This document shows positions 1-7,662 of a stretch of 9,635 bases of DNA, piece by piece. The DNA comes from Chloroflexota bacterium (GTDB taxonomy: Bacteria > Chloroflexota > Limnocylindria > Limnocylindrales > CSP1-4), in the NCBI GenBank assembly GCA_021777365.1, contig JAJYDP010000147.1, positions 1 to 9,635 on the forward strand, given 5' to 3'. Below the pieces are notes generated by a model. That model searched no databases. It was not told the DNA's origin and saw only the letters and a program-made list of their open reading frames with translations. Every line of letters starts with the position of its first letter. Position 1 is the first letter of the stretch. The position numbers and the translations under genes are program-made.

Positions 1-24
1 TGGTCTCCTCTGCGACTTGCAGGG

Positions 25-608
25 TCAGCTTTGGAGCCTACGCCGTCTTCGCTTCTCCAGCGGTCTCAGGACGCCACCCCCGAGCCGGCCGGAGACGGGG
101 AAGCCGGCCACGTAGTGTGCCGTCGGCCGGGAGGCTTCGATGGCCTGCCTGCCCACCCCGGACACGACATCGGGCCCGGGTTCGTGCCGCCGCATGCCGG
201 CCGTCACCGTCTCGTACCGCGCGTACAGCGTCCGATCGTACAGCGGCCGATACGGTGAGTCCGGGTTCGCGAAGATCGCCCGCGCATCGGCCTCGACCGT
301 GGCCTGGGACCGGCTACTGATGTTCCCGGGTTCCACCAGCACCACCGCGATGCCGAAGGGCGCCAGCTCCAGGCGCAGCGCATCGCTCAGGGCCTCGAGG
401 GCGAACTTCGACGTCGAGCAGGGCAGAGCCCGCGTTGTTGACCAGGAGGTCGATGCGGCCGAGCCGCTCGAGGACGGCATCCACCGCCGCGTGGATCGAC
501 TCCGGCTCGGACCAGCTCTTCCGCCAGATCGCGCCCGATCCTGCTCGGACAGTCCGTGATCAGCACCACGCTGGCCGCCGCATTGCCTCCTGGTGCTGCC
601 TCAACCAC
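25..608 (-). pseudogene. Decayed short-chain dehydrogenase/reductase (SDR) remnant
   Basis: Three reading frames on the minus strand each carry a piece of one classical SDR. The N-terminal piece (about 560-505) reads VVLITDCPSRIGRDLAEELV, a Rossmann start whose TGxxxGIG glycines are damaged (TDCPSRIG). A second frame (about 505-430) reads AVLERLGRIDLLVNNAG, including the family's NNAG motif. A third frame (about 420 to the stop at 25) reads SKFALEALSDALRLELAPFG and then VVLVEPG, the usual segment after the active site. Compared with a typical SDR of about 280 residues, roughly 30 residues are missing between the first two pieces and about 60 between NNAG and the YxxxK region, including the catalytic Ser. 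The catalytic Tyr position is Cys (CSTSK). An AGGAGG followed by ATG at 583-581 may be the original start, now out of frame with the Rossmann piece. An intact SDR would be an NAD(P)-dependent oxidoreductase; this remnant cannot be active. It begins about 10 bases after the stop of the upstream membrane-protein gene. Confidence 0.85.
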
Positions 609-617
609 CGGGGGGGC

Positions 618-1052
618 TCAGTGGCCGAACATCGGCTGCGGAGGCCAGCGCAGCCAGACCAGCGCCACCAGGACCGCGACATTCACGCCCACGGCGGCCA
701 GGGTGTTGAAGGTCGGCCACGTGCCGATGAAGAGCACGATGCCGAGCAGCGAGACGATGGCGGCGACCACCGCCAGCGGCCGCCACGCCTCGGCGGGAAC
801 CGCGATGCCCCAGAAGGCGAGGGCTGCTGCGACGAAGCCGACCAGGGACAGGATCCAGAACATGCCGGCCAGCGTGGTGGCCGTGTCGGCCGGGAGCGAC
901 GGGGCGAGCCACGACCGGGCGCCGAGCCAGCCACCCGTGTTCGAGCCGGGGCGCAGGCGGATCCACACCAGCGCCCCGAGCGCGCCGCCGTGGCCGAGGC
1001 CGTGCAGCGTGAGCGCTCCTGCGATGATGAGCTTGATCATCTGGTCAGACAC
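618..1052 (-). CDS. Four-helix integral membrane protein of unknown function
   Basis: This 144-residue protein is almost entirely hydrophobic. Predicted membrane segments lie near residues 6-31, 60-83, 91-111 and 116-135, with a short polar loop at 32-58. The first helix carries a His/Gly motif, LTLHGLGHGG (15-23), which is the only polar feature inside a membrane segment and could be functional, though I do not recognise a family. The start is GTG at 1052: an AAGGAG site lies 7 bases upstream, and an in-frame TAG lies a few codons further up, so no longer start is possible. It lies 34 bases after the frameshifted nitroreductase-family gene and is probably in the same transcript. The product is expected in the cytoplasmic membrane. 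No catalytic motif was seen. I am confident it is a real gene because of its clean helix pattern, strong ribosome binding site and tight spacing, but its function is unknown. Confidence 0.85.
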   Translation of the reverse strand: MSDQMIKLIIAGALTLHGLGHGGALGALVWIRLRPGSNTGGWLGARSWLAPSLPADTATTLAGMFWILSLVGFVAAALAFWGIAVPAEAWRPLAVVAAIVSLLGIVLFIGTWPTFNTLAAVGVNVAVLVALVWLRWPPQPMFGH

Positions 1053-1059
1053 GTTCGTG

Positions 1060-1065
1060 CTCCTT
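1060..1065 (-). promoter_or_regulatory. Ribosome binding site for the GTG start at 1052
   Basis: The minus strand reads AAGGAG here, 7 bases before the GTG start of the four-helix membrane protein. It decides the start, because no ATG lies near it in frame and an in-frame stop precedes it. Confidence 0.75.
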
Positions 1066-1086
1066 CGAGTTGTCTAACTGCCCAGG

Positions 1087-1550
1087 TCAAGGCGCCGTGG
1101 CCCTTCCGTCTCTTGTTGCCTGCCACCGGGCCGGTCCCTCTTCGAACGGCTCGATCCGGAAGACGGGGTGATCGGCCGGGTCCGGGAGGGCGGCGAAGAA
1201 CTCGCGGGCGCGCCAGCCCATCCGGTGGCGATACGCGTCCACCACCCGATCGTGCTCGGCGCCATGCACCTCCACCGCACGAAACGGCTCGCGCGTCCGG
1301 CCGCGCGCAGCTCGCCCTCGCCCGTGGCTCGCAGGTTGCGCACCCAGTGCGTCTCGCCCCCGCCGGAGACGAGGTAGCGCACGCCCTCGAAGTCGAGCGC
1401 GGGCACGGGCGTCCGGATGGGGCGGCCAGTGCGTCGACCGCGCACCGTGAGTGTCGGGCCGCCGAGCCAGACGGTGATCGGGTTTACTACGCGGCGCATG
1501 ACGAGTGGCGACGGTACGTACGCCCGAGCGCGGGTATCGATCTCGCTCAT
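1087..1550 (-). pseudogene. Deazaflavin (F420)-dependent nitroreductase-family gene, frameshifted
   Basis: The first frame starts at ATG 1550 (MSEIDTRARAYVPSPL) and continues through LTVRGRRTGRPIRTPVPALD and GGETHWVRNLRATGEGELRA. This is the pattern of small DDN-like proteins, which bind F420 or related flavins and reduce varied substrates. Near 1288-1298 the match leaves this frame and resumes in another as EPFRAVEVHGAEHDRVVDAY, then GWRAREFFAALPDPADHPVF, ending at the TGA at 1087-1089. The span is 464 bases, two over a multiple of three, consistent with loss of one base (or gain of two) in the GC-rich stretch GGACGCGCGAGCCG. Joined, the product would be about 154 residues, normal for the family, and nothing else looks damaged. 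I chose ATG 1550 because AGGAGTGAGGAAG precedes it; ATG 1571 is in frame but has a poor site. The break may be a real recent mutation or a sequencing error. If intact, it would be a cytoplasmic oxidoreductase. Confidence 0.8.
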
Positions 1551-1599
1551 CTCTTCCTCACTCCTCGACATCGGAAGTCCATCCCACGGCCGCGTCCGA

Positions 1600-1866
1600 T
1601 CAGGCAACCGACGAGCCGAGTCCGCCGCGAACCCCGGCCGATGCCACATACGGGCGCGGCGGGCGGCCGAGGCCGACGAGCCCGCGCGCGACCCGCACGT
1701 ACCAGAACCAGAGCAGCACGACCGAGCCGACGGCCATGGCGATCCCCACGCCGGGCACGAAGAGGCCGAGCCCAAGGACGCTGGCGACGATGACAACCCA
1801 GGCGGCCAGGTGCAGGCCCCGCCAGCGGCGATCGCTGGCCTCCGGATACGACTCAATCGCTGGCAT
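1600..1866 (-). CDS. Small two-helix membrane protein of unknown function
   Basis: This 88-residue protein has a short polar N-terminus (MPAIESYPEASDRRWRG), two adjoining hydrophobic helices at about 20-38 and 41-60 split by a PGVG turn, and a basic, Gly/Pro/Arg-rich tail (RPPRPYVASAGVRGG). This is a helical hairpin with charged ends, most likely in the cytoplasmic membrane. The ATG at 1866 is preceded on the minus strand by AGGGAGG with a 6-base spacer, a strong site. Its first 14 bases overlap the end of the 90-residue gene upstream, so translation of the two is probably coupled. The nitroreductase-family gene starts 49 bases downstream. I do not recognise a family or motif that gives a function. 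Confidence that it is real comes from the ribosome binding site, the overlap and the coherent hydrophobic pattern. Confidence 0.75.
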   Translation of the reverse strand: MPAIESYPEASDRRWRGLHLAAWVVIVASVLGLGLFVPGVGIAMAVGSVVLLWFWYVRVARGLVGLGRPPRPYVASAGVRGGLGSSVA

Positions 1867-2125
1867 CGGTTCCCTCCCTGGCGGACGCATCGGCGCGTCC
1901 CTGGCCGCCGCGCTCCACAGTGGGCGGCGCGAGACGTTCGACGCTGATGAGTTCGAGGCCCCGGTCCCGCAGGCGGGACAGGAGCCCGTACAGCGCCGCC
2001 TGATCGACCGCCGTGAACAGCAGCACCGAGTGGCCGCCTGGCTCGAGCTGGAGTTCGTCGCAACCGAGGGCCCGGGCGGCTCGACGGCCGAGGTGGCCGG
2101 TGACGCGGATCTCGAAGCGGTGCAT
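1853..2125 (-). CDS. Small conserved-looking soluble protein of unknown function
   Basis: This 90-residue protein starts MHRFEIRVTGHLGRRAARAL and continues with a central block, DQAALYGLLSRLRDRGLELI, followed by SVERLAPP. Alternating beta-type stretches (FEIRVTG, SVLLFTAV, LELISVERL) around one amphipathic helix suggest a small alpha/beta fold, perhaps ferredoxin-like. From memory, similar short unannotated proteins with the DQAALxGLLxRL...GLELxSV pattern occur in actinobacteria and Chloroflexota; I cannot name a family. The tail after residue 68 is low in pattern and probably disordered. The ATG at 2125 is the first standard start in frame below the LuxR stop, but its ribosome binding site is weak (TCGGGCC). 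It overlaps the next gene by 14 bases and appears to lead the small-gene run. No catalytic residues, membrane segment or signal peptide were seen. Confidence 0.65.
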   Translation of the reverse strand: MHRFEIRVTGHLGRRAARALGCDELQLEPGGHSVLLFTAVDQAALYGLLSRLRDRGLELISVERLAPPTVERGGQGRADASAREGTDASD

Positions 2126-2319
2126 GGCCCGATGGTCGGTCCACAGCTCCGCCAGCGCGCCTCGCGAAAGGCCGGTCTTGCGGGGCGCCGCGACCCCGCC
2201 GAAAGGCAGGGACCTGGACGGGTACCGGTCGGGGCGGGTGACATTCAGGAGCGTCCCGCGGCGCCAGCGACGCGACGGAACCGCGGGCGGACCGACATTC
2301 GACTCCGCCGCGGCAGTGC

Positions 2320-5073
2320 TCAGGCGAGGCCGAGCCGCTGTGCGCGCAGGATGGCCTGCGTTCGGCTCGTGGCGCCGAGCTTGGCGAGGACGTGTCCGAC
2401 GTGCCACTTGGCCGTCCCGAGTGATACGACAAGGGACGACGCGATTTCCGCGTTGCTCGCCCCCTCCGCCATCAGCCTCAGGACGTCGAGCTCGCGGGCG
2501 GTGAGCGCCTCCAGGAGCGCGCCGTCCGCGTCCCGCGAGGCCGACGATCCCCGGACAGGCGCCTGTGCCGCGGCGCGGGTCGGCCCACCGGCGCACGCCT
2601 CGATCACCTCGTCGACGAACGCGGGCGCCGCCCTGCGGACGAGCGGCAGGAGATGGGCGACTGACGCCCCGTCGTCCACGAAGCGCCGGACGTAGCCGCC
2701 CGGCGCGGCGAGCCTGACTGCCGACTCGAGCGCCTGCAGCGCGTCGGCCCGCCGGCCGGTCGCCTGGGCGGCGGCGGCCTCCAGGATGCCGATCGAGATG
2801 AGATCCGCGATGGCACCGGACGCCTCCTGGGCCGGGCGGGTCGCGGCCAGCAGCTCTCGTGCCTCCTCGGGCCTGCCCTGTGCCAGCCGCACCCTCGCGA
2901 CCGTCGCCTCGAGGGAGCGACGGAGGAGGTCCAGGAGCGGTGATCCGGGTGGCGCGTCGGGGGTCGCCCGGTCCGCCCAGCGGGCCGCGGCGGCGATGTC
3001 GCCCACTCGCAGGCGAATGCGGGCCTCGACCTCACCGGCGAGCCCGGGGAGCGCCATGCCGGTCGTTCGAAGGTCGCGCTGGCTGGTGCGCAGCGCCTCG
3101 AGCGCCGCGTCCGGTTCGCCGCAGGCCAGGCGAACGAGGGCGAGGTACGGGATCGCCCAGCCGAGCACCGGACGGCCGATCCCCAGCCGTCGCGCCGCTT
3201 CGAACCCGCCCTCGAGCTCATGCCGGGCCTCGGCCAGGTCGTTGGCCTCGTAGCGCACGATCCCGAGCACCAGGCGAGCCGGCCAGGCGATCGGCCTCGT
3301 CCTGCCCGCCGCGTCGGCCTGCTGCGCGAGGACGGTCCGGCAGATGACTTCGGCCTCGCCGCGGAAGCCGGCCACGGCCAGGCCATGGCCCAGCGGGTTC
3401 ACCGCCGGCAGGACCGCCATGGGATGCTCGGCCAGCAGCGCCGCCTCGTATCCCATTCGCAGCGTCTCGACCGCCCTCCCGTAGTCCCCCCGGGCGAGCG
3501 TGGCCAGCCCCGCGGCAGCCAGGCCGAGCGAGCGGAACCAGGGATCCGGCCCCACGAGCTCGAGACCCGCCCTCGCCAGGCCCTCGGCGTCCGGTCCGGT
3601 CACGGTCCCGAGCAGCGCCTGGAGCACGAGGAGTTGTCCCTCGGCGGGCCCGCGTTCGACGGCGGAGGCGAGGTGACGCTGCGCCAGCGCCGCGGCGGCC
3701 GCCATCCGACCCGTGTCGAAGAGAGCCCACGCCTGCAGCGAGACCAGCTCCGGGTGCATCGCCACCCGATCCACGGGCAGGGCGTCGAGCCAGCCGAGCA
3801 GGGTGACCAGGTCCCCGGCCTCGAACGTCAGACGTGCCGCGCGCTCGACGAGGCGGAGCGCATGCTCCATCGAGCCTGCGGCCAGCGCGTGGTCGATCGC
3901 CTCGGCCGCGAGCCCGGCGCGCTCGAAGTGCTCCGCGGCCCGCTCGTGCAGGTCGCGCCGCTCCTGCTCACCGAGCTGGGCGCGGAGGCAGTCCCCGAAC
4001 AGATGGTGGTAGCGGTACCAGCGCCGCTCGGAATCGAGCGGGACCAGGAACAGGTTGGCGCGTTCGGTCCGCTCGAGGAGCGCGGCGGCGTCGTCGTGTC
4101 CGGTCAGCGCCTGGCACAGCGCGACCGTGAAGCGGTCCGCGATGGAGGTCCGCTCCAGGAACGCGCGGAGGTCCGGATCGATCCCGCCGAGGGCCTCGTC
4201 GGCGAGGTAGTCGAAGACGAAGCGCTGGCTGCCGCCGAACGCCTCGATCAGCGCCGCCGCATCGGGTCGGTCGCGCAGCGAGATGGCGGCCAGCTGGAGG
4301 CCCGCCATCCAGCCCTCGGTGCGTTCGAGGAGCCGCTCGACGAGCGGGTCCTCGAACGCCACGCCCGCCGTGGCCAGGTAGGTCGAGGCCTCCTCTCCCG
4401 TGCAGCGAAGATCATCGGCCCGCAGCTCGACCAGCCGCCCGTGCGCCCGCAGGCGGGCGAGCGGCAACGGGGGATCCTCGCGTGTCAGCAGGACGAGGTG
4501 CCCGAAAGGCGGCCCACGCTCGATCAGGAACCGCACCAGGCGATGGAGCGGCTCGGCGGTGACGACGTGGTAGTCGTCGAGCACCAGCACGAACGGGTCG
4601 TCGCTCACCGCCAGCTCGTCGAGCAGCGTGGCGCCGACGAGATCGGGCCCAGGGGTTCCCCCCGGGCCGAACAGCGCGTCGGTCGCGGTGCTCAGCCCAG
4701 GACGCACCGCCCGCAGCGCCGCCACGAGGTAGCGCACGAAGCGGGCGACATCGTTGTCCGCCGCGTCGAGCGAGAGCCAGGCGTGGGGAAGCGCGCGCGA
4801 TCCGAGCCAGTCGGCGAGCGCCACGGTCTTGCCGTACCCGGGGGGCGCGGAGAGGAGGGTCAGGCGCGTGCCGTCCACCAGTGCTCGATCGAGCAATGCG
4901 CCGATCCGCGGGCGCTCGCGGTGGCCGGCTACGGTGGCCGGAGGCCGGAGCTTCGTGGCGACCAGCGGGACCGGCGCCGACGAGGAGGCGAGCGGCGCCT
5001 CGAGCGCGCCGGGCGCCGCAGCGATCGCCGCGGACACAGGTTGAGGCAGGGAGATCGGCGCTCCGTCGGCCAT
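2320..5073 (-). CDS. LuxR-family transcriptional regulator, LAL/MalT-like ATPase type
   Basis: This large regulator has 917 residues from ATG 5073, or 929 from GTG 5109; neither start has a clear ribosome binding site, and conserved sequence begins only at LVATKLRPP, near residue 37. Numbered from the ATG, Walker A is SAPPGYGKT (75-83) and Walker B is VLVLDDYH (162-169), followed by the family's TEGWMAGLQLAAISL block near 252-266. A long helical, Ala/Leu-rich middle region (about 350-840) has the look of TPR-like repeats of MalT-type proteins. The C-terminal 62 residues are a LuxR helix-turn-helix: LTARELDVLRLMAEGASNAE, then SLGTAKWHVGHVLAKLGATS. Known members of this class are ATP-dependent STAND activators that oligomerise on binding an inducer and activate nearby promoters; the inducer here is unknown. 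The gene starts 76 bases (40 from the GTG) after the stop of the exported-protein gene and may share its transcript. A 194-base gap follows it. The product is cytoplasmic and DNA-binding. Confidence 0.95.
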   Translation of the reverse strand: MADGAPISLPQPVSAAIAAAPGALEAPLASSSAPVPLVATKLRPPATVAGHRERPRIGALLDRALVDGTRLTLLSAPPGYGKTVALADWLGSRALPHAWLSLDAADNDVARFVRYLVAALRAVRPGLSTATDALFGPGGTPGPDLVGATLLDELAVSDDPFVLVLDDYHVVTAEPLHRLVRFLIERGPPFGHLVLLTREDPPLPLARLRAHGRLVELRADDLRCTGEEASTYLATAGVAFEDPLVERLLERTEGWMAGLQLAAISLRDRPDAAALIEAFGGSQRFVFDYLADEALGGIDPDLRAFLERTSIADRFTVALCQALTGHDDAAALLERTERANLFLVPLDSERRWYRYHHLFGDCLRAQLGEQERRDLHERAAEHFERAGLAAEAIDHALAAGSMEHALRLVERAARLTFEAGDLVTLLGWLDALPVDRVAMHPELVSLQAWALFDTGRMAAAAALAQRHLASAVERGPAEGQLLVLQALLGTVTGPDAEGLARAGLELVGPDPWFRSLGLAAAGLATLARGDYGRAVETLRMGYEAALLAEHPMAVLPAVNPLGHGLAVAGFRGEAEVICRTVLAQQADAAGRTRPIAWPARLVLGIVRYEANDLAEARHELEGGFEAARRLGIGRPVLGWAIPYLALVRLACGEPDAALEALRTSQRDLRTTGMALPGLAGEVEARIRLRVGDIAAAARWADRATPDAPPGSPLLDLLRRSLEATVARVRLAQGRPEEARELLAATRPAQEASGAIADLISIGILEAAAAQATGRRADALQALESAVRLAAPGGYVRRFVDDGASVAHLLPLVRRAAPAFVDEVIEACAGGPTRAAAQAPVRGSSASRDADGALLEALTARELDVLRLMAEGASNAEIASSLVVSLGTAKWHVGHVLAKLGATSRTQAILRAQRLGLA

Positions 5074-5149
5074 GGTCGGCCAAGCCTGTCGATGCCCGCC
5101 GCCGGGCACAAGTGCCGATCAGCGGTCGGTCAGGCGCCGCCTCCCACGC

Positions 5150-7330
5150 TCACTTCAGGGCCTTGACGACGTTGCTGGGCGCCGATGCCGATCCGGTCCC
5201 GGCCGCGTTGATGGCAGCCACCGTGTAGCAGTAGTAAGAGCCCCTGGTGGTGCCGGTGTCCTTGTAGCTGAGCACGTTGCCAAGCGAGATGGTCGCGGGG
5301 CTGGCCGTCGTCGAGCACGTCCCGCTTCCTGCCTGGACGTACCGGTTCAACTGGTACCCGGTGATCGCGCTGCTGCCGGTGACTGTTGGCGCGGACCACG
5401 TCACGGTGATCCCTTTGCCCGGTCCGGGCGACGCGGTGGGCGTCCCGGGCGGGCCGGGCGGCGAACTGCCGCCCGAGGTCGGCGTGAGCGTGAATGGCAG
5501 CGTGGTGGTCGAGCCGTTGGTGATGGTGGCGCTCTGCGTGCTGCTGTTGTAGCCGTTCGCCGACGCGGTCACGGAGTAGGTGCCGCCCGCCACCGACATG
5601 GAGTACGAGCCGTCGGCTGCGGTGGTTGTGCTCGGGCCGCCCGAGACGGTCACCGTCGCCCCGGAGATGGCCGCGGCGGTCGAGGTATCCGTCACAGTCC
5701 CCGTCAACGTGCCCGTCGCTGGCGTCGTGCCGCAGCCCGGGAACTTGAACGAGGTGATCCAGGTGCTCCAGTTGAACGTGCCGCTCGACTTGAGGTACTC
5801 GTTCGTGTACCAGAACGTGCAGTCATCGGTCGGGTCGACGCTCATCGCGCTGTAGTCGCCCCAGCGCGAAAGGTTCTGCAGCTGCGAGCCGCTCCCCGCC
5901 TGGACGGTCGTCTCGGTCTCCAGGGACCCGAGCGTGTCGGTGGGCACGCGACCCGTGTACCGGATCGAGGGGTACAGGGTGCTGCTGGAGACGCTGTAGC
6001 CGACCGCGATGTCGCCCGCGCCGTCCATCGCGATGCTGCCCATCCAGCGGTAGCTGGAGTCGGGCGCATACGTGCCCTGCTGGTAGGCGTACGGGGTCCC
6101 GGCCGCCATCGTTGACCCGGACGGGTTGCGAAGCTCGTACCAGCGAATGCCGGTTGACGTGCCGGCGGCCACGCTCTGGTTCACCACCAGCGCCTCATGG
6201 TCCCCGAAGTTGCGATACGCGAGCCGGTACATCAGCCGGTCGGCCAGCGAGTCGAGCTTCTGGCGGGTGCTCGGCTGGGGAATGCAGGTGCCGCCGCCGC
6301 ACGCCGCGCTGAACGCGGCGACCGGGATGGACGTGGGACCGCCGAACGTCGTGTTCGCGGGTGTTGTCCAGTCGACGTGGAACTTCCAGAGGTTGAGCGA
6401 GTTCGTGCCGTAGTCCAGGAAGAAGTCGGGCGATCCGGCCGGCGGCGCGGTCGTCCCGTCGAGGTCAGAGGGCAGCAGGCTCGGGTAGGCCGTGCTCAGC
6501 TGGAAGCACTGCATGGTCGCCGCGTTGCCGGTGAGCATGGCGTTGCGGTCGAGCGCGCAGGCCCTGGCGCCCGCCCACGTGCTCCCGTTGTTGAAGATGT
6601 TGAAGCTCATGTAGTAGCCGTCGGGCCAGACGCCGAGCTTCGGATAGTCGGGGAATGCGGTGCTGCCGAAGCTGAACGCGTAGCGGTAGTAGCTGCCGGT
6701 GGCGTCGGAGGTGGTAGAGACGGCCACGCACTGGAGGTAGGGGGTGGTCGAGACCGAGAACTGGGTGAAGATCCAACGGTTGGCGGTCTTGTCGTACTGC
6801 ACGATGGGGTCACCGTCGTTGTTGGTCTCGCACCCGCCGCCGAACCCGGACCACATCGTGTTGCCCGGTACCGGCCCGATGATGAGCGCGCCGTTCGACT
6901 TGTTGAAGACCGCGAAGTCGGTGTTCACCCACTGGACGTACTGCGTCGCGCCCACGGCGCCGTTGGTGTCCGGCGGCGCGTACTGGTCGCTGAAGCCGTA
7001 GTCGCCCTGGCCGATGCCGGCGAAACTCAAACCGGTCGTCGTCGCGATCGACGGGCCGGTCGTCGTCTGGAGCGCGCCGTCGGGACCGTTGGCGCCCGGT
7101 CCCCCGGTCCGCAACAGCGGCCGCTCGCGCAGGTTGGCTGCCGATGGGGCCGCCGGCCGCAGGTTCCGCAGCGGCGGCGACACGTCGTGCCGGACCGCGG
7201 CGGAGACTTCCACGCCCGACGGGGGCGTGGCCGGACTGGCCGAAACGGCGGCAGGGATGGTGGCGAGCGACACCAGCAGCGCGCCGATCGAAGCGGGCGC
7301 CACCAGGCGGGCGAGTCGGGGACGGATCAT
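5150..7330 (-). CDS. Exported multidomain protein: propeller-like body, carboxypeptidase-regulatory-like domain, FnIII domain
   Basis: This 726-residue protein begins with a signal peptide: a basic start (MIRPRLARL), a hydrophobic core (about 9-29) and a likely cut near AVSASPA (28-34). Residues 35-100 are a low-complexity leader. Residues 100-533 are rich in beta pattern, with DGDPIVQYDKTANRWIFTQF (172-191), YPKLGVWPDGYYMSFNIFNN (229-248) and RWGDYSAMSVDPTDDCTFWY (489-508). These resemble the blades of a sialidase-like propeller common in unannotated secreted proteins, but I see no catalytic set. Residues about 538-616 (GTLTGTVTDTSTAAAISGAT, then TYSVTASANGY) form a carboxypeptidase-regulatory-like sandwich. 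A Pro/Gly linker follows, then an FnIII domain at 625-725 (ITVTWSAPTVTGSSAITGYQ). Nine cysteines lie in the mature part and may form disulfides. No sorting motif or C-terminal anchor is visible, so it is probably secreted or surface-associated. ATG 7330 is chosen over the upstream GTG at 7351 because GGAGG lies 10 bases before it and the signal peptide starts there. Its function is unknown; binding or adhesion is inference. Confidence 0.9.
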   Translation of the reverse strand: MIRPRLARLVAPASIGALLVSLATIPAAVSASPATPPSGVEVSAAVRHDVSPPLRNLRPAAPSAANLRERPLLRTGGPGANGPDGALQTTTGPSIATTTGLSFAGIGQGDYGFSDQYAPPDTNGAVGATQYVQWVNTDFAVFNKSNGALIIGPVPGNTMWSGFGGGCETNNDGDPIVQYDKTANRWIFTQFSVSTTPYLQCVAVSTTSDATGSYYRYAFSFGSTAFPDYPKLGVWPDGYYMSFNIFNNGSTWAGARACALDRNAMLTGNAATMQCFQLSTAYPSLLPSDLDGTTAPPAGSPDFFLDYGTNSLNLWKFHVDWTTPANTTFGGPTSIPVAAFSAACGGGTCIPQPSTRQKLDSLADRLMYRLAYRNFGDHEALVVNQSVAAGTSTGIRWYELRNPSGSTMAAGTPYAYQQGTYAPDSSYRWMGSIAMDGAGDIAVGYSVSSSTLYPSIRYTGRVPTDTLGSLETETTVQAGSGSQLQNLSRWGDYSAMSVDPTDDCTFWYTNEYLKSSGTFNWSTWITSFKFPGCGTTPATGTLTGTVTDTSTAAAISGATVTVSGGPSTTTAADGSYSMSVAGGTYSVTASANGYNSSTQSATITNGSTTTLPFTLTPTSGGSSPPGPPGTPTASPGPGKGITVTWSAPTVTGSSAITGYQLNRYVQAGSGTCSTTASPATISLGNVLSYKDTGTTRGSYYCYTVAAINAAGTGSASAPSNVVKALK

Positions 7331-7662
7331 GACCTCGCGACCTCCAGGCACGCCCGGGCGTCAGGTCGAGGATGGGCTGGGCCGCGCGACGCCCGCCGAG
7401 CCGTGCCCGGCCAGTATGGGGCGCGCGCAGGTGTTTGCATACCCGCTTCCCGGTCGGCAGCTCCTGGTCGACTCGCGGTGCGCCATCCGGTCGCGCTGCG
7501 CGCGTCGCCCGTGATTGCGCCGTGCCAGACGACCCCCTGACTTCTGGTGGATACCTCGAACCGTTGCCGCCCTGAAGACTCGTGCCCGAAGGAGATCTGC
7601 GCCGTGAGGTCCATGCGCGCACTGGTGCGCGCCATCGTGATGATCCAGCCGGGAAGTCCGCG
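7331..7662. other. Divergent intergenic region between the exported-protein gene and the diguanylate cyclase gene
   Basis: This stretch of about 330 bases must hold the promoters of both divergent genes. I found no convincing -35/-10 pair: a CATACT on the minus strand (7413-7418) has only a poor TGCAAA partner at 15 bases. There is no long inverted repeat, riboswitch-like fold or tRNA. The only structured item is the possible leader ORF at its right end. Confidence 0.6.
7589..7594 (+). promoter_or_regulatory. Strong ribosome-binding-site-like sequence ahead of the GTG at 7604
   Basis: AAGGAG followed by AT lies 9 bases before the GTG at 7604. It is the best such site upstream of the cyclase, yet it is positioned for a short ORF in a different frame rather than for the cyclase start at 7663. 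Confidence 0.45.

Noticed and set aside
435..1793. A 452-codon plus-strand open frame across the small-gene run
   Set aside because: It spans four separate minus-strand genes, is low-complexity Arg/Pro/Ala, and has no ribosome binding site or recognisable domain.
2180..2199. Inverted repeat GCGGGG/CCCCGC downstream of the LuxR gene
   Set aside because: It has a six-base stem with an eight-base loop and no T-run. Such repeats arise by chance in GC-rich DNA.
3220..5166. A 648-codon open frame on the plus strand opposite the LuxR regulator
   Set aside because: Its translation is Arg/Gly/Glu/Gln-rich without domain pattern and lies antisense to a gene with clear Walker and helix-turn-helix motifs. 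Long antisense frames are expected from codon bias in GC-rich genes.
7413..7439. Possible sigma-70 promoter (CATACT with TGCAAA) on the minus strand before the exported-protein gene
   Set aside because: The -35 element matches only half the consensus and the spacer is 15 bases.
6197..7540. A 447-codon plus-strand open frame opposite the exported protein
   Set aside because: It has a Val/Arg/Gly-rich composition with no pattern, while the opposite strand has a signal peptide and ordered beta domains.
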